A DNA stretch of 64,000 nucleotides from Leptodontidium sp. MPI-SDFR-AT-0119 (taxonomy: Eukaryota > Ascomycota > Leotiomycetes > Helotiales > Leptodontidiaceae): positions 4,216,001 through 4,280,000 of the forward strand of contig JAHLEZ010000002.1 of assembly GCA_020726505.1 (NCBI GenBank), given 5' to 3'. How positions within the stretch are numbered: the first letter of the stretch is position 1; every line of letters starts with the position of its first letter. Positions 23,442-34,578 of this stretch are shown piece after piece. The position numbers were made by a program, and so were the translations under genes. The notes beneath the pieces were generated by a model. That model worked only from the letters and a program-made list of their open reading frames with translations, searched no databases and was not told the origin of the DNA.

Positions 23442-25003
23442 ATGGTGAAATTCCAGCCATCGCCAGAACGTGAGAAGGAATACTTCGCCAACATCGTTGA
23501 TCCAGACGCACACCTCAGACCACCCATCGAAGTCTCATTTGAACGACCTTCTATCATGGACAGTAAGTATTGGGCGAACCCAGAACTTTCTTTTTGGAAT
23601 TTCTCAAGATTCTTCAGTGCCATTTTTTGTCTTCTTCTCAAGACATCAAGGACGTGGCAATTGCTAACTCTCGCGTTATATTTAGATCCCCTTGCTGCAA
23701 CGGCTGCTAGATTGGCCAAGAAACACCTCGAGAAACGGGAGGCGTCGATCAAGGGAAGCGCTGCAAGAATTCCTCTGCTACCTGAACTTCCCTCGGATTT
23801 TCCAGAGATGCCAAGCACTCCGACCCCAGATACGATTCTCGAATGGCTTGGATCGACTCAGTCTTCTCCTTCTTTCCCATGCCCAAGATCGCTACGCCCG
23901 GTTTCTTCGGCGAACTGGAGCCCATTCAAGCCCAAGGCCTCGGAGTTGAGCATGGCAGGGACGCCTGAGCCAGTTTTATTTCGCAGAAGCGATCCTACAA
24001 TTACAGTGGAGCATATTGAAAACAGATTGGAGACAAATCTGGTCACTGTGCCAGAGTCAAGGTTGCTGTTGTTGGAGGCCAAGGTGCAGAAAGCAGACCT
24101 CAACACCCAGCTCTCTGATTTGAAGAAACAGATATTGAAGATCAGCTTGAGTGAGGAGTAAGTCAATAACACATGCATACAATGTGATGATCCTTATTGA
24201 AAATGATTAGTGACTTCGTTACGGAAGAACAGCGGAAGCTCCGAGACGACACAGACCTCAAACAAATCAAGAAGGCGACAGAAGCAGGCCTTGACTTACT
24301 CAACATAGTTCAGTACAACAACCCCTTATGCAAGGATGACCCAATGGTCTTTCAGGAGGTCTATGATCATTGGAGCGATCTCCGACAGAGCGTGGCGACT
24401 TATCTCGTCAATCGATCCGGAGCACAACACGAAAATCAGGTCAGTTGGCCATTCTATTAGAAATTGTCACTACTATCTCCTCTCTTAATCTGCATACTCC
24501 TGTCATTTTTGATGGACATATGTGCTAATATTCTTGGGTAGATCAAGTGGGAGAAATACTTCGAATTAACACAGCAGAGGAAGTACCTTCGGGCTAGAAT
24601 TGAGGAGGTTAGCATAGCTATCTCAAATCTTGAAGGTGGGAACATGGAGAAGGCAAACTCGACACAACTAGAGAAAGGACACGACAAAATCACCAGGAGG
24701 GATTCGGCAGTTGAATTGGGCGGTATCGATGAAGTTCCATACTTCCCTTCATGTCCAGTCTTGCATGCAAATGTTACTCACGCCAACAATAAAGCCGCAG
24801 ATTCAAGCAAGGTCGAAATACAGATGACATGCAAAACACCAGGATGCACCTTCAAGCATGGATACACATCATCCAAGCCTGAATCCAAAAAATCAACGAA
24901 GGTCGAAATTCCGACGACCTACGAAAGACCAGAATACATTGTTAAGTCACGATATAAATCATCGAAGCCCGAGGTCAATACCAATATACATCTCTTAGAA
25001 TAA
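23442..25003 (+). CDS. Uncharacterised coiled-coil protein with duplicated C-terminal repeat
   Basis: Four exons: 23442-23562, 23686-24157, 24211-24439 and 24542-25003, giving 427 aa with GT-AG introns and an exactly closing frame. No known family was recognised. The N-terminus is VKFQPSPEREKEYFANIVDP. The middle has two likely coiled coils (SRLLLLEAKVQKADLNTQLS followed by DLKKQILKISL; and WEKYFELTQQRKYLRARIEE). The C-terminus carries two adjacent 28-residue repeats with a 90-bp period (24800-24883 and 24890-24973), each containing KVEI and ending SSKPE. Only the first has a C-x4-C-x3-H cluster. It is probably a real fungal-specific gene of unknown function; exon joins rest on splice signals alone. 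Confidence 0.65.
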
Positions 25004-25787
25004 TCGAATTTCCACGGTGGGGTTGGGACACTGGTCCAAGGACAAGATTAGCAACAGGAGATTATTGCTATCGGGGGAGTTTTCAGCAGCATTGTTATGA
25101 GGCTACAGATAGAATATGGATTAGCATGGCAAATAAGTATGCGAGTGGTTTCATAGACATGAATGGCATGGAAAGGTGCCTTTGTCGTTGAAGCAGGCGT
25201 ATAAAATTGGCTGCCTTAGCATCATTACAACTTGGTTCACATTCATGAAAAACAGATTTGTTTTGTTGGAGCAGTGATCAATATCTTAATGTACATCGAC
25301 TCAAATACCACCCTTCTATCTTTCTAGAACGTCAGTATAGCCTTGATCGGACCCCATCGATAGCGTATTTAGCACCTAATATCCAAATGTAAAGACACGA
25401 CAGCCTCATATCAGAGCCCAGGCTAGATCTCGCAAATAAAACGATGAAAGCCGAGTTTCAAGTAAGACATAGAAAGTGAATATCTCTCTTGCAGCTTGAT
25501 AAGTCTGTTTTATCTAGGCAAGGAGGAAATTTTCCTCTATAGCCGTGACTGAATCAGGCTCGCTCTTTTCAGTCGACGCGAAATATAACCTCGCAGGTCA
25601 CCACTCTCAGCAGGAAACGACTTTCCAAGACGTAATCTGTATAGCAGCACGAGATCCTGCCGTCAGTCAGAACAGCCACCTCGTTCACTTCACACGAAAT
25701 TCAAGAAAACACCATCATCTAGATTGGCTCTCAAACTGGGAGGAGGTCGCGAGCGAGCTAACACCACCCACTACAGCCTCGTCCACA
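25004..25787. other. Intergenic / upstream open frame without ATG
   Basis: Mostly AT-rich spacer. From 25545 a frame is open and in phase with the next gene for 243 nt but contains no ATG; it may be leader sequence or part of an unseen upstream exon. Confidence 0.4.
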
Positions 25788-26441
25788 ATGAAGAAATGGA
25801 TGACTACCAAATCGACAAAGACTGTCGTTGTATCCCCACCTACTCCAACAGAGGGAGGAGCTATCAAATTCATGTACGAGAAAGCCGGATCACTCGTCGT
25901 GGCGAGCTCGTCGAAGACTGATGGCAAATATGCCGGGGTTGAGATTGTGATATCTAAAGAGAAGAGTAACCTCAAGACTGGTGGTGAGGAGGTCAAGGGG
26001 GAAGTGTTAAGGAAGAACGGACCTGGGAAGATCGATATCAATAAGAAGGGGGTAAAGAGTAAGCTTGATTTGATAGAGGAGGTGGACAATTCTGGATCTG
26101 TGGATATCGCTGCTCGAGATACCGCCTACGACCAACACCAAGATCGAGATCAATCTCAACCCCTCCCCGAAGAAAATTCGAAGCCGATCAATAGATTCGA
26201 AGGCGATGAAGAGAAGATGGACATCTTCCATGACGAAATCAGACGTGATCAAGTTGCTCTGAGGTACGATAAGTTGGAGATTATGATGGGGGAGTTGGAG
26301 AAGGAGTTAGATGTCTTGGGGGATGAGATTGGAGAGTTGATTAAGAGGGAGAGGGTGGAGGTTGAAAATTTGGAGGGTTCGTTGAGGGAGGTTGAGAGAA
26401 GGAGGGCGGGGAAGAGAGGGGACAGGGGAAGGGGAAGATGA
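25788..26441 (+). CDS. Hypothetical lysine-rich coiled-coil protein
   Basis: 217 aa from the ATG at 25788 (context CCACA-ATG), product beginning MKKWMTTKSTKTVVVSPPTP. The C-terminal third is a strongly charged predicted coiled coil (RYDKLEIMMGELEKELDVLG and RVEVENLEGSLREVERRRAG) ending in a basic GRGR tail. No homologous family was recognised. The frame continues upstream without ATG, so the true 5' end is uncertain. Sustained charged-helix composition over more than 60 residues argues for real coding. Confidence 0.45.
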   Translation: MKKWMTTKSTKTVVVSPPTPTEGGAIKFMYEKAGSLVVASSSKTDGKYAGVEIVISKEKSNLKTGGEEVKGEVLRKNGPGKIDINKKGVKSKLDLIEEVDNSGSVDIAARDTAYDQHQDRDQSQPLPEENSKPINRFEGDEEKMDIFHDEIRRDQVALRYDKLEIMMGELEKELDVLGDEIGELIKRERVEVENLEGSLREVERRRAGKRGDRGRGR

Positions 26442-28432
26442 CGGATGTGGATGGCGATGAAGGGTTGGTGTAGATTTTTGAACGTCACCAGAGGTGTGGC
26501 AGATGGACTTTGCAGAAGTGATGGGGAATTTTATCTGGTGGATTGGAACCTGGGTTCTGGGCTGAGTTAGACTGGAAGGTAGATTTGAAGGTTTGGCTGG
26601 AGGGCTGGCAAAATTCTACTCATTAGGATACTCAAAACGAAGTCAAGATGGAGAGACGTTACTGTTTACTGTCCCAGACGAAGTTAAGTAGCAGGCTAAA
26701 TTTTGAAGTAACTTCGATGTGTGCTGGGAACTACTCTAGAGCTGAGCGGTACAACGCATACCTAAGTTTCAAGTTCAAGGTTTAGCGTCTCGTCTGCTTG
26801 ACGCGTCAACAAATGATACAACCCAGATGTCCTTAACCAAGTAAAATCCAAGTCTAAAAAGCAAGCATCTCGAATTAACTCCCTCGCACTATACCACCGA
26901 CGCCCCAATGTATTAGAGCAATACCGCTCCTACTATAACAAGGCCGCAATGTAATATCCAATATTCCACCGCGCTCGCTCGCTCGCTCCTCGGCAGAAAA
27001 AAAATTGTCCCCGCTACCGCTTATATATCACCAAATAAACACTTTGCAACCACAACCGGCAGCGACCACGCCCGGGTGGTTCAGGTCAAGCTGGTTGTAC
27101 GGCCCTCCCCGAATCGCATACGCATACGCATACGAACACTAACGAACGGCGGATCAATCGACATCGTATACGAGCGAAAAACGTATTCAATTACGTTTGT
27201 AGACTGGAACCTCACACGCATCCGAGTGTGAGCTTCCAGTTGAGTTTTGCCGATTTTTCCCATTCTTCTTCTTTTCGCTCCCACCAAATTGTTTAATTTT
27301 GGTTGAGCAGTTTTGGGGAAAGAGGTTGGGAGGGAGACTGTGGTTTTGATCAGTTTTTGGGGGTGTTTTTGTTGATGTTTATTTATTCTCGCTAAGCGAG
27401 TCTTGGCACACAATTTTTGGTTTCGTCATGTCTCCAGCAGGAGGTCGGTCATATCTGCAATTAGAATCACAATTTCAATTTGACATTTGAGGTATGATTT
27501 GCTGTGTGTGCCTTTTTATATAACATAATTCATGATGCAGAAGGGACATCCACGCCTCTCAAGTAATTAATGTGAGCGCACCCTGGAAGCTGACCGACAG
27601 GACCTTAAATGCCCCTTTCTGGGATACAAGGAAGGATAAAATAACAGGCTAGCTAGGTACAATGGCGGTGACATACTCAAATCAGATTTTCTGGCGTCAA
27701 TCCCAACTCCCACTAGTGAGATACCTACTCTCCTCCCCGCCTTAGAGAAATCAAGTCAACTATCATAAGACCACAGTGAGAGTGTAGGACTAGTCGTATA
27801 CTCACATGAACGTGTCATTGGTGAGCTAAATTTCATTAGTGAGTCACGAGCAAGATGCCATTTGTTGGAGAGGAGGAAGATGAGAAAGATGATGGAAGAG
27901 ATCGCTGAGTGGGGGCGGAAGTGAGGGGAAGGACTACGTTGGATGACTTCGAGCAGGCCGGTTGAGGGAAGCGATCTTGGAGAAGTCTCGGGGTGGACGG
28001 CGTTGTTTTTAATTTGATGCGACACCAAAGCTAAAAATGGTAAGATGGTAGATACTTGCCTCTTGTGCCACATTAGAAGATATTGATCTTATCTATTTTC
28101 TATTGGGATCTTCTGATTTCTTAAATCATGGCGCTTGACTTGTCTTGCATTACAGATCGGATCTGGTAGAACCGGAACCAAAATATCCAAGTGTGCAGCG
28201 AGGTGTGATCTTACATCATGTCTCTGGTGACTTCTAACCCATGAAGTCTTCGGCCTGCGGTTGGTGCCGCCGCTGGTGCTGGTCTGGCGGGCCGAGTCAA
28301 GTACTCCAGCTCGCAGTGCTAGAATGCAGAGACGTTCTGTCATCCAGCCCATGACTTGATCAGGGTATTAACAGAACCATGTAGCTCTGAACCGTCTCAA
28401 GACCCTGACTCATAACGTATCCTGTCATTACC
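26442..28432. other. Intergenic, two kilobases without a recognised gene
   Basis: Contains (GCTC)n near 26973-26988 and three CGCATA units near 27115-27134. Minus-strand frames at 27081-27413, 27756-28073 and 28089-28352 are short, lack family features and do not join convincingly. I see no supportable gene. Confidence 0.45.
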
Positions 28433-29534
28433 TCACTTCAACCTAGCCCCAAGAGCACCCGTACTCAAGAACCCTCTATTCCCCATCGTGCCCCTCCAGC
28501 CCAAACTCAAAATGCCAAAAACCAACCTGCCATCCACCGGCTCTGGCACATCCTCACCACCCAACACCTCCTCAACGAGAAAACATACCTGCTGCACATC
28601 CCCCGGCATGAGCACCGGTCTTTCCATCACCTCCCCAGGTCCAACAACCTCCCAATTCAACCCCTGGCTCCTAAACCCCTCTCTGGTCTCCAGAACAACC
28701 ATATCAAGGGTAATGATCTCCTCGCCACAATTCTCCAGCTGAGCTTCCAGCGCCCACTTCCTGCCCTCCTTCTCCCCGGATCCCGACGGCAACGCTCCGG
28801 TCTTGGTGCGCACTACCATACACCCTTTACACACGAATTGGTATAGTTTCCTGAACGTGCGTATCCGGCCACTGGTAGGTGTTGTTTCGGAGTACGTTAC
28901 TGTGACGGCTAAGACGTGGGATCCTTCCTCCTTTAGGTCGAAATTAACGACTTTCTGCAGACTCTTTCCAGGTTCGAGATCTACGCCGTGATGGTCCTTC
29001 TCGGCTTCTTTCCCTGCGTCCTTTTCGCCCTCTCCCTCCTCCTCGGATTTCTCGTTGTCATTGTTATCTGTTGAGCTCGATTCAGGTCCTAGTGTGAGGG
29101 GTATAGGTACGCCGGAGCTGGGGATCTTCATCTCGGCTTCGATGCGCACATTTGTAATTATCTTTGAGGCGGAGGAGGAGCCGGGTAGGATCTCATTGTT
29201 GGCGCAGAGCGTACAGGAGAATGTCTCGCCGACGTAGGCGGAGCCGAATGCGGGTGGGAGTGTGAGGAGTGGTGAGAGGATGAAGGGGTCTGGTTTTGAG
29301 GAAGGGTAGGCGAGGGAGGCCGAGGGGGTGGGGAAGCTGGATTGGGAGGGCGTCGGCGAGGGCGAGGGCGTTGGGAGGGGGTGTTGGATCGAGAGGGAGG
29401 GTCGGGAGAGTCTGAGGGGATTGTTAGAGAGAGGGGGGAGCCGTGGAGGAGGAGTAATACCTGAGGACTTTGAGGGAGACGGAATGAGGCTCTTTGATAC
29501 TGTCGACTGTTGAGCCGCCGCGTTGGTGCGACAT
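28433..29534 (-). CDS. TRAPPC13: TRAPP complex subunit 13 (TRAPPC13, DUF974)
   Basis: Exons are 29461-29534 and 28433-29411, giving 350 aa; the intron (GTATTA to CTCAG) splits an Arg codon. The start MSHQRGGSTVDSIKEPHSVS is an in-frame ATG; the frame upstream in intron sequence has none. The family blocks are LSRPSLSIQHPLP near the start, PPAFGSAYVGETFSCTLCAN and the terminal VFGILSLGWRGTMGNRGFLS. An acidic insert with NDNEKSEEEGEGEKDAGKEA is lineage-specific low complexity. TRAPPC13 is a TRAPP III-type subunit acting in ER-Golgi traffic and autophagy. It is divergent from the SET gene. Confidence 0.88.
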
Positions 29535-29969
29535 TTTTGTGGTGGTTTCAAGGCATGTGTTCTTTTAGACTGTAGAATACCAAGGTCAAAGGTTTCATAA
29601 ATTGACGGGGGGTGTCTGCGTTGTAGAGCTTGAGAATAAGTAAATACCAAACATGAGGTTGATTACGACCGAATGATAGCCTTGTTCTGCCAATCCACAC
29701 CGCTTCCAAATCCCCCAAGAATCAACAGGACTGAACCCCTCCTTCGCATGTCCAAATACGTCCAAGGGTGTTTACGGTACATCCGAATATGGCTAAGATG
29801 GAGGATGATGCAAAGCATAGGGTACAGAATCTGGATGCTGGGATCCCATTGAAGAGAGCGGAGGGTTTGGTTCTGGTGATGGATACGCTGAAAGGTGTGG
29901 CTAAGTGACCTTGCCTCTTCATTGCCCAGTTCTTCACTGAGAGGTCCATGTTCTTTTGTTTCTTTGCTA
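29535..29969. other. Shared promoter of TRAPPC13 and SET gene
   Basis: 435 bp between the two assigned start codons. The SET gene's N-terminus may extend into this interval through an exon I could not resolve. Confidence 0.4.
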
Positions 29970-30478
29970 ATGGATTGGGGAATAGGACGGGGTGTTTTTG
30001 CTAGTAAAGATATTCCAGGACGGACGGTTCTTGAGGTCTCTCCTGTTCTGGTGCTGGATCCCGTGGAGAATGAGGAGCATGTTAAGAAGACAATGTTGTT
30101 CAATTATACATAGTTCGTATCACATGATTGGAAGGAAGGAGAAGTTCGACACAGCTAATATGGAGCAGCAACTGGCCGTACACCCCTCCTGCTGGAGCCA
30201 ACACTCAAGGTGTCAAAGCTCCAACCACTACCCAAGCAGTCATTCTTGGACTCGGAAGCATGTTCAACCACTCGACAATGCACCAAAACGTCGGCTGGGA
30301 TCGCGACGTGAAAAACCTCCTCGTCACTTACATCACGCTTCGAGATATCAAGGCTGGAGAAGAGCTGTGCATTTCCTATGGACAACGGCTCACATTCAAG
30401 GACAAGGATGAAGAAGAACCCGAAACAGGATCAGAAGATTGGGCAGACGCCTTGGCTATAATTGACCTTATTGACTGA
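29970..30478 (+). CDS. Small SET-domain protein (putative lysine methyltransferase)
   Basis: Exons are 29970-30112 and 30169-30478, giving 150 aa. The junction restores FNYTYNWPYTPPAGANTQGV, a typical block of this fungal family; the donor is the weak GTTCGT, with branch AGCTAATA and acceptor GAGCAG. SET motifs are present in order: GIGRGVFASKDIPGRTVLEV, then QAVILGLGSMFNHSTMHQNV (the NHS S-adenosylmethionine/substrate motif), then DIKAGEELCISYG (the catalytic-Tyr region). Substrate is unknown; such small SET proteins may methylate non-histone targets. The true N-terminus may lie further upstream, because relatives usually carry about 20 residues before the GRGVFA block. Convergent with the KH gene (158 bp between stops). 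Confidence 0.75.
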
Positions 30479-30636
30479 GTGTTTGTTGTGTTTGCTGTCA
30501 TCGGTTCTGTGCGAAAAATGAGAGACCCTGTTTTCTATTGAGTGAGATATCCTGCCCTTTTTTCCACCCTACCAGAGCAATGCAAGTTTTCGAAATGCGG
30601 AGAGGAGAAAGAAAATCAACGTGAATGCAAACCGAG

Positions 30637-32722
30637 TTACATGCCTGGTGGAGGAGGAACCTGTCGTTCGTTAGTAATGCGAGATGATTTACCTTGAAAA
30701 TAACTTACAGCATTGTATCCACTTCCAGGAGCACCCCCAGGAGGTGGAGGAGGAGCCTCACTTGGTGGTGGTGGCGGGGCGGAACCAGGAGCACCAGGTG
30801 GGCTTTGCTGTTGCTGAGCTGCCGCGACCTGGGCCATATAGGCTTGATAGTACTGGACATATGCGGCATAACCACCATAAGCTGCGTATGGATCCTGACC
30901 TCCTTGACCTTGAGCTGCATAGTACTGAGCGTATTGGGCTGCGTAGTCAGCAGCTGCAGTTGGACTTCCAGCACCAGGAGCGGAAGGGGTAGTTGGGCTC
31001 ATAGCACCACCTGATTGGGGCGCAGGTGAGTTGATGTAACCACCACCGCCATAACCTCCGCCATTGTCCCGGTCACGGCCACCATACGAGTGGGATCGGT
31101 CAGGAGCACGATCTCCATAGCCTCGCTCGCCTCCATATCCAGTGCTACCACCATAACCACGTTGAGGTTGTGGACGGTTCTTAAACTCTTCGTACTGCTC
31201 TCTAACATTCTTCAGCAAGTCTTCACAGAGTTCCTTGGCCTTCTGGACTTCATTTGGATCAGGTCCGCTGTTCGAAGTCAGCAAAAGCTTCAGATACTGA
31301 ATCGTTCAAAACCTACGCAACATGCAAGTACATGGGCTCATCACTTTCTTGGCCAGTGCCATGCTCCATGAATCCAGAACCACGTCCCTTGATCTGTACA
31401 CGACACCGAGTTTCTTGTTGGATATGCTTGACATAAATACCGCCATGACCAACAACCTGAGCACGAAGGTTGAAACCAGGAACGGGTTCAAAGTCAATAG
31501 GAATCTTCTCCTCTGGCCATTTACGCTGTTGGGAGTTAGCAATGTTTCCTCGCGGATCTGGTTGCTACTTACTCTGCCGAACTCATCTCTCTCAACTTGC
31601 TCCGGCTCTCTTCGTCTGAAGCGACGTTCATCAACTAGATTCGGGAGTTCCTGTTGCATTAGTTCTTCTATTTTCGCAACAGCTTGCTCGAGGCCTTGCT
31701 TGGACGTGCTCGTGACGTGGAGGTAGAGGGGCGGATTCTGTACCATGTCAGTAGACTCACTCAACAGGAATGAAACTGTACTCACAGCGGCTGTAGCCAT
31801 GCTCTTGTCCGGGTAATAGTTTCCACGCGTGGTGACATCTTAAAAAGTCAACATGAGAGCTCTATAAAACGTTAAGTTGATAGGTAGGTATAGCGTACCA
31901 GCACCGGTTTCTTCTTTGATCTAGATGTCACGCAGCGGGAGTCAGCAGATGCCAATGAGGGGTTTGTAGTAGTGAGTAGTAGTGCTATAGCGCTTAAAGG
32001 TAAGCTTGAAAATCCCCAATACAAAAAATAAGTGTCTTTTCTTTGCATCTCGCAGTCTTGAATATAGAATACTTTTCTCTTTTGCTTGAACTTGAAAAAT
32101 GAGGAAACGGGAAAGAAGGATTCTGTCTGCTGCAAACTTTGCCATATCGAGGTGGAGAAGAGCCTGATGTATCAGTGGAATATTAACACAAGGAGTATTT
32201 ACCATCTTTTGTGTAGAGCCTTTGGTCAGTGTGTAGCGGTTACGCAGGTCGTTGACCTCAATATCGCGTATGTAGTCGCCGTCTGCGATATACATCTCAC
32301 CGTTGACCATGGCTGCGCTGTTGCCTGATCCCGAAGCACTTGGAGATGCGGATTTCCCGCCTGGACTAAGGGTAGATTGAATGGGAGGAACGTCGACATG
32401 TTGGATCCCCTTCTTGGCCTGAATCTGAGCGTTGATTTTGGCAGCCGCCGCAGCTAGAATGGAAATGTCAGCGGATGGCGCATAGAGATGTGAGGAATTT
32501 GCGCTTCGTACCTGCAGCAGCCGCTGGATCCGCAGAGGTCTTCTTGGACTCGGGCGCAGGACTACCGGAAGCTCTTGGAAGAGGACTTCTGTTGCGTCTC
32601 GATTCGGGCTTGGCAGCTGGAGGGGAACGCGACCGTCTGTCGAATCTCGAAGGTCTCTTGTGCTCTGGCTCCTTCTGGTCGAACCGCGACCGCTTCGCCG
32701 TCCGTCGCTCTGTATCGTCCAT
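30637..32722 (-). CDS. KHDC4/BLOM7-like KH-domain splicing-associated protein
   Basis: Eight exons (minus): 32512-32722, 32203-32453, 31899-31920, 31786-31838, 31573-31737, 31317-31525, 30709-31267 and 30637-30660, giving 497 aa. Exon 3 is 22 nt and the last 24 nt. The N-terminus is Arg/Ser-rich (SRFDRRSRSPPAAKPESRRN). KH1-like region: YIRDIEVNDLRNRYTLTKGS, then IKEETGADVTTRGNYY and NPPLYLHVTSTSKQGLEQAV. KH2-like region: RAQVVGHGGIYVKHIQQETR, then VQIKGRGSGFMEHG. The tail is Gly/Tyr- and Pro-rich and ends YNAVPPPPGM. The layout matches human KHDC4 (Blom7-alpha), which binds pre-mRNA and the Prp19/CDC5L complex. The last intron has a perfect TACTAAC branch. Divergent from ILV6. Confidence 0.85.
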
Positions 32723-33183
32723 CTTGGGTATTGCGTCGCTCAATAAACAAAGGAATGAGTGCACGCGACTCTAGTGATAGCGTCGCAAAGAGTGTTGCTC
32801 TGCGAGAGCGAACGTGGTGTGTCGAGTCGAGAGTTGATCTCCTCTGTCTGCGTCTCTGCCTCGAAGACTGATCTCCTTGAGTTGAGGCTGAGATCTTTGC
32901 GGTGGAACAGGGGTCTAGCTCGAAGAAGTTCAGGCCGGTAGCCGGGCCTATGAAGCTCCACCTTGCACTGCAAAAGTCTGGGGACTTTCACGCTAGCCCA
33001 GAAATTATTCACTAGAGCTGCGGTCTCGCTTCACCTCAACTCTGCTTGTCTGCTCTGCTCTGTTTGATTGCCCTTGAGTCACCGACTTCACTTTCTCTTC
33101 CTTTTCCTCAATTGAGCCAGACAGGAGGGAGGCAGACTCAATCAACAACACCACCAGCCTTCAGTGGCTGCCCAACCCTCACA
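32723..33183. other. Shared promoter of KHDC4-like gene and ILV6
   Basis: 461 bp between start codons of divergent genes. Nothing coding was recognised; an out-of-frame ATG at 33046 region and CT-rich leader precede ILV6. Confidence 0.45.
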
Positions 33184-34250
33184 ATGGCCTCACGAAAAGC
33201 CCTCTTCGCTCTCCCCACCCGCGCACTTTGCTCTTCGTCCAGAGCATCAACCTCATCATCGCTGCTCACCCCCCTCCACCACCACCGCTCCGAATCAACA
33301 GCGTCTTCAACCTCAGCACTCGCATACAAAGCTCTCCACAGGCGCATCTACCCCCTCCCAACCTCCGACGCACCGCCCGCCTGGTCCGCACAAGCAGCCG
33401 TCTCCAACATCCTCTACGAGACACCCTCACCTTCGAGCGCACCGCCCAAACGACACATCCTCAACTGCCTCGTCCAGAATGAGCCCGGCGTCCTCTCCCG
33501 CGTGTCAGGCATCCTCGCCGCCCGCGGCTTCAACATCGACTCCCTCGTTGTCTGCAACACCGAAGTCGAAGACCTCTCCCGCATGACAATCGTGCTCTCC
33601 GGTCAAGACGGTGTCGTCGAGCAAGCCCGTCGCCAATTGGAGGATCTAGTACCCGTGTGGGCTGTCCTGGACTACACCACAGCGCCGTTGGTTCAGCGCG
33701 AGCTGCTTCTGGCGAAGATCAATATCCTAGGCCCGGAGTACTTTGAGGAGCTGATGGCTCACCACAGGGAGATTACAGGTGGTGAGGAGGAGCTTGCAGA
33801 GGGCGAGGAGTGGGCTCAGCGGAATTCCGAGTCGAATGATTTCCACCCCAGCAAGTTGGCTCTGAGTCAAGCGTTGAGGTTGAAGCATGAGCATCTGAAG
33901 TCGATCACCTACTTCACGCATCAGTTCGGTGGAAAGGTCCTAGATATCAGCACGAATAGCTGTATTGTGGAAGTGTAAGTGCTTTCTCTCTACCCTTACA
34001 CTCACTCCACTTAGCATTATACTCTCTCTACTCATAATTTCGCTGTACAACCACTAACAAATTGTACAGCTCCGCAAAACCCAGCCGAATCGACTCATTC
34101 ATGAAACTCATCTCCCCCTTCGGCATCCTCGAATCCGCACGAACAGGTCTCATGGCCCTCCCCCGCTCCCCGCTCTACGGCCCCAACGAAGCCGAGCTGA
34201 TCAAAGACGCCGACGAGATTGTCGACGCCAGCGTTCTCCCTCCAGGATAA
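33184..34250 (+). CDS. ILV6: Acetolactate synthase regulatory (small) subunit
   Basis: Exons are 33184-33974 and 34070-34250, giving 323 aa; the intron is GTAAGT, branch CACTAAC, acceptor TACAG. A Ser/Arg/Ala-rich mitochondrial presequence starts MASRKALFALPTRALCSSSR. The ACT domain is evident in RHILNCLVQNEPGVLSRVSG followed by ILAARGFNIDSLVVCNTE. The C-terminal regulatory half has LVQRELLLAKINILGPEYFE and LKSITYFTHQFGGKVLDIST; the final exon supplies KPSRIDSFMKLISPFGILES. It activates Ilv2 and confers valine feedback inhibition in branched-chain amino acid synthesis in mitochondria. Codon usage is GC-rich at third positions in exon 1. Confidence 0.95.
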
Positions 34251-34578
34251 ATTAGAAATGGCTCCCTCATTCTACTCACGTGGATATCAAAATTCCGGTT
34301 TCTGAATATGGAGTTGGCGTCCCTTTTTCCTCATCTCGATCGCGTCCGCCATGTATTTATTTGAGCAAGCAGCTGGTGAAAGACACTAAAAGACACGTGG
34401 AGGATAGATTGATTCAGAAAAGATCTGCTTCTATGTATTCTATATAATCGAGTTCACGCCGGTTTCTCAATAACGCCGGCTCCGTTCCGTTCCCTTCCAT
34501 ACGCCTGTTTGCTTGCTTGCTAAAACCCCATATTTACATTTGACTCGTAGGTCCATTAACTCCTTTCTTCCCTCCTGC
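34251..34578. other. Intergenic between convergent ILV6 and TAG1-like genes
   Basis: 328 bp holding both 3' flanks. No structure beyond AT-rich, probable polyadenylation-type sequence. Confidence 0.45.

Noticed and set aside
27081..27413. 110-aa minus-strand ORF with RMRMRMRF
   Set aside because: The repeat peptide comes from a CGCATA microsatellite; no ATG in good context.
27756..28352. Two adjacent minus-strand ORFs as one spliced gene
   Set aside because: No splice sites joined them convincingly and neither shows family features.
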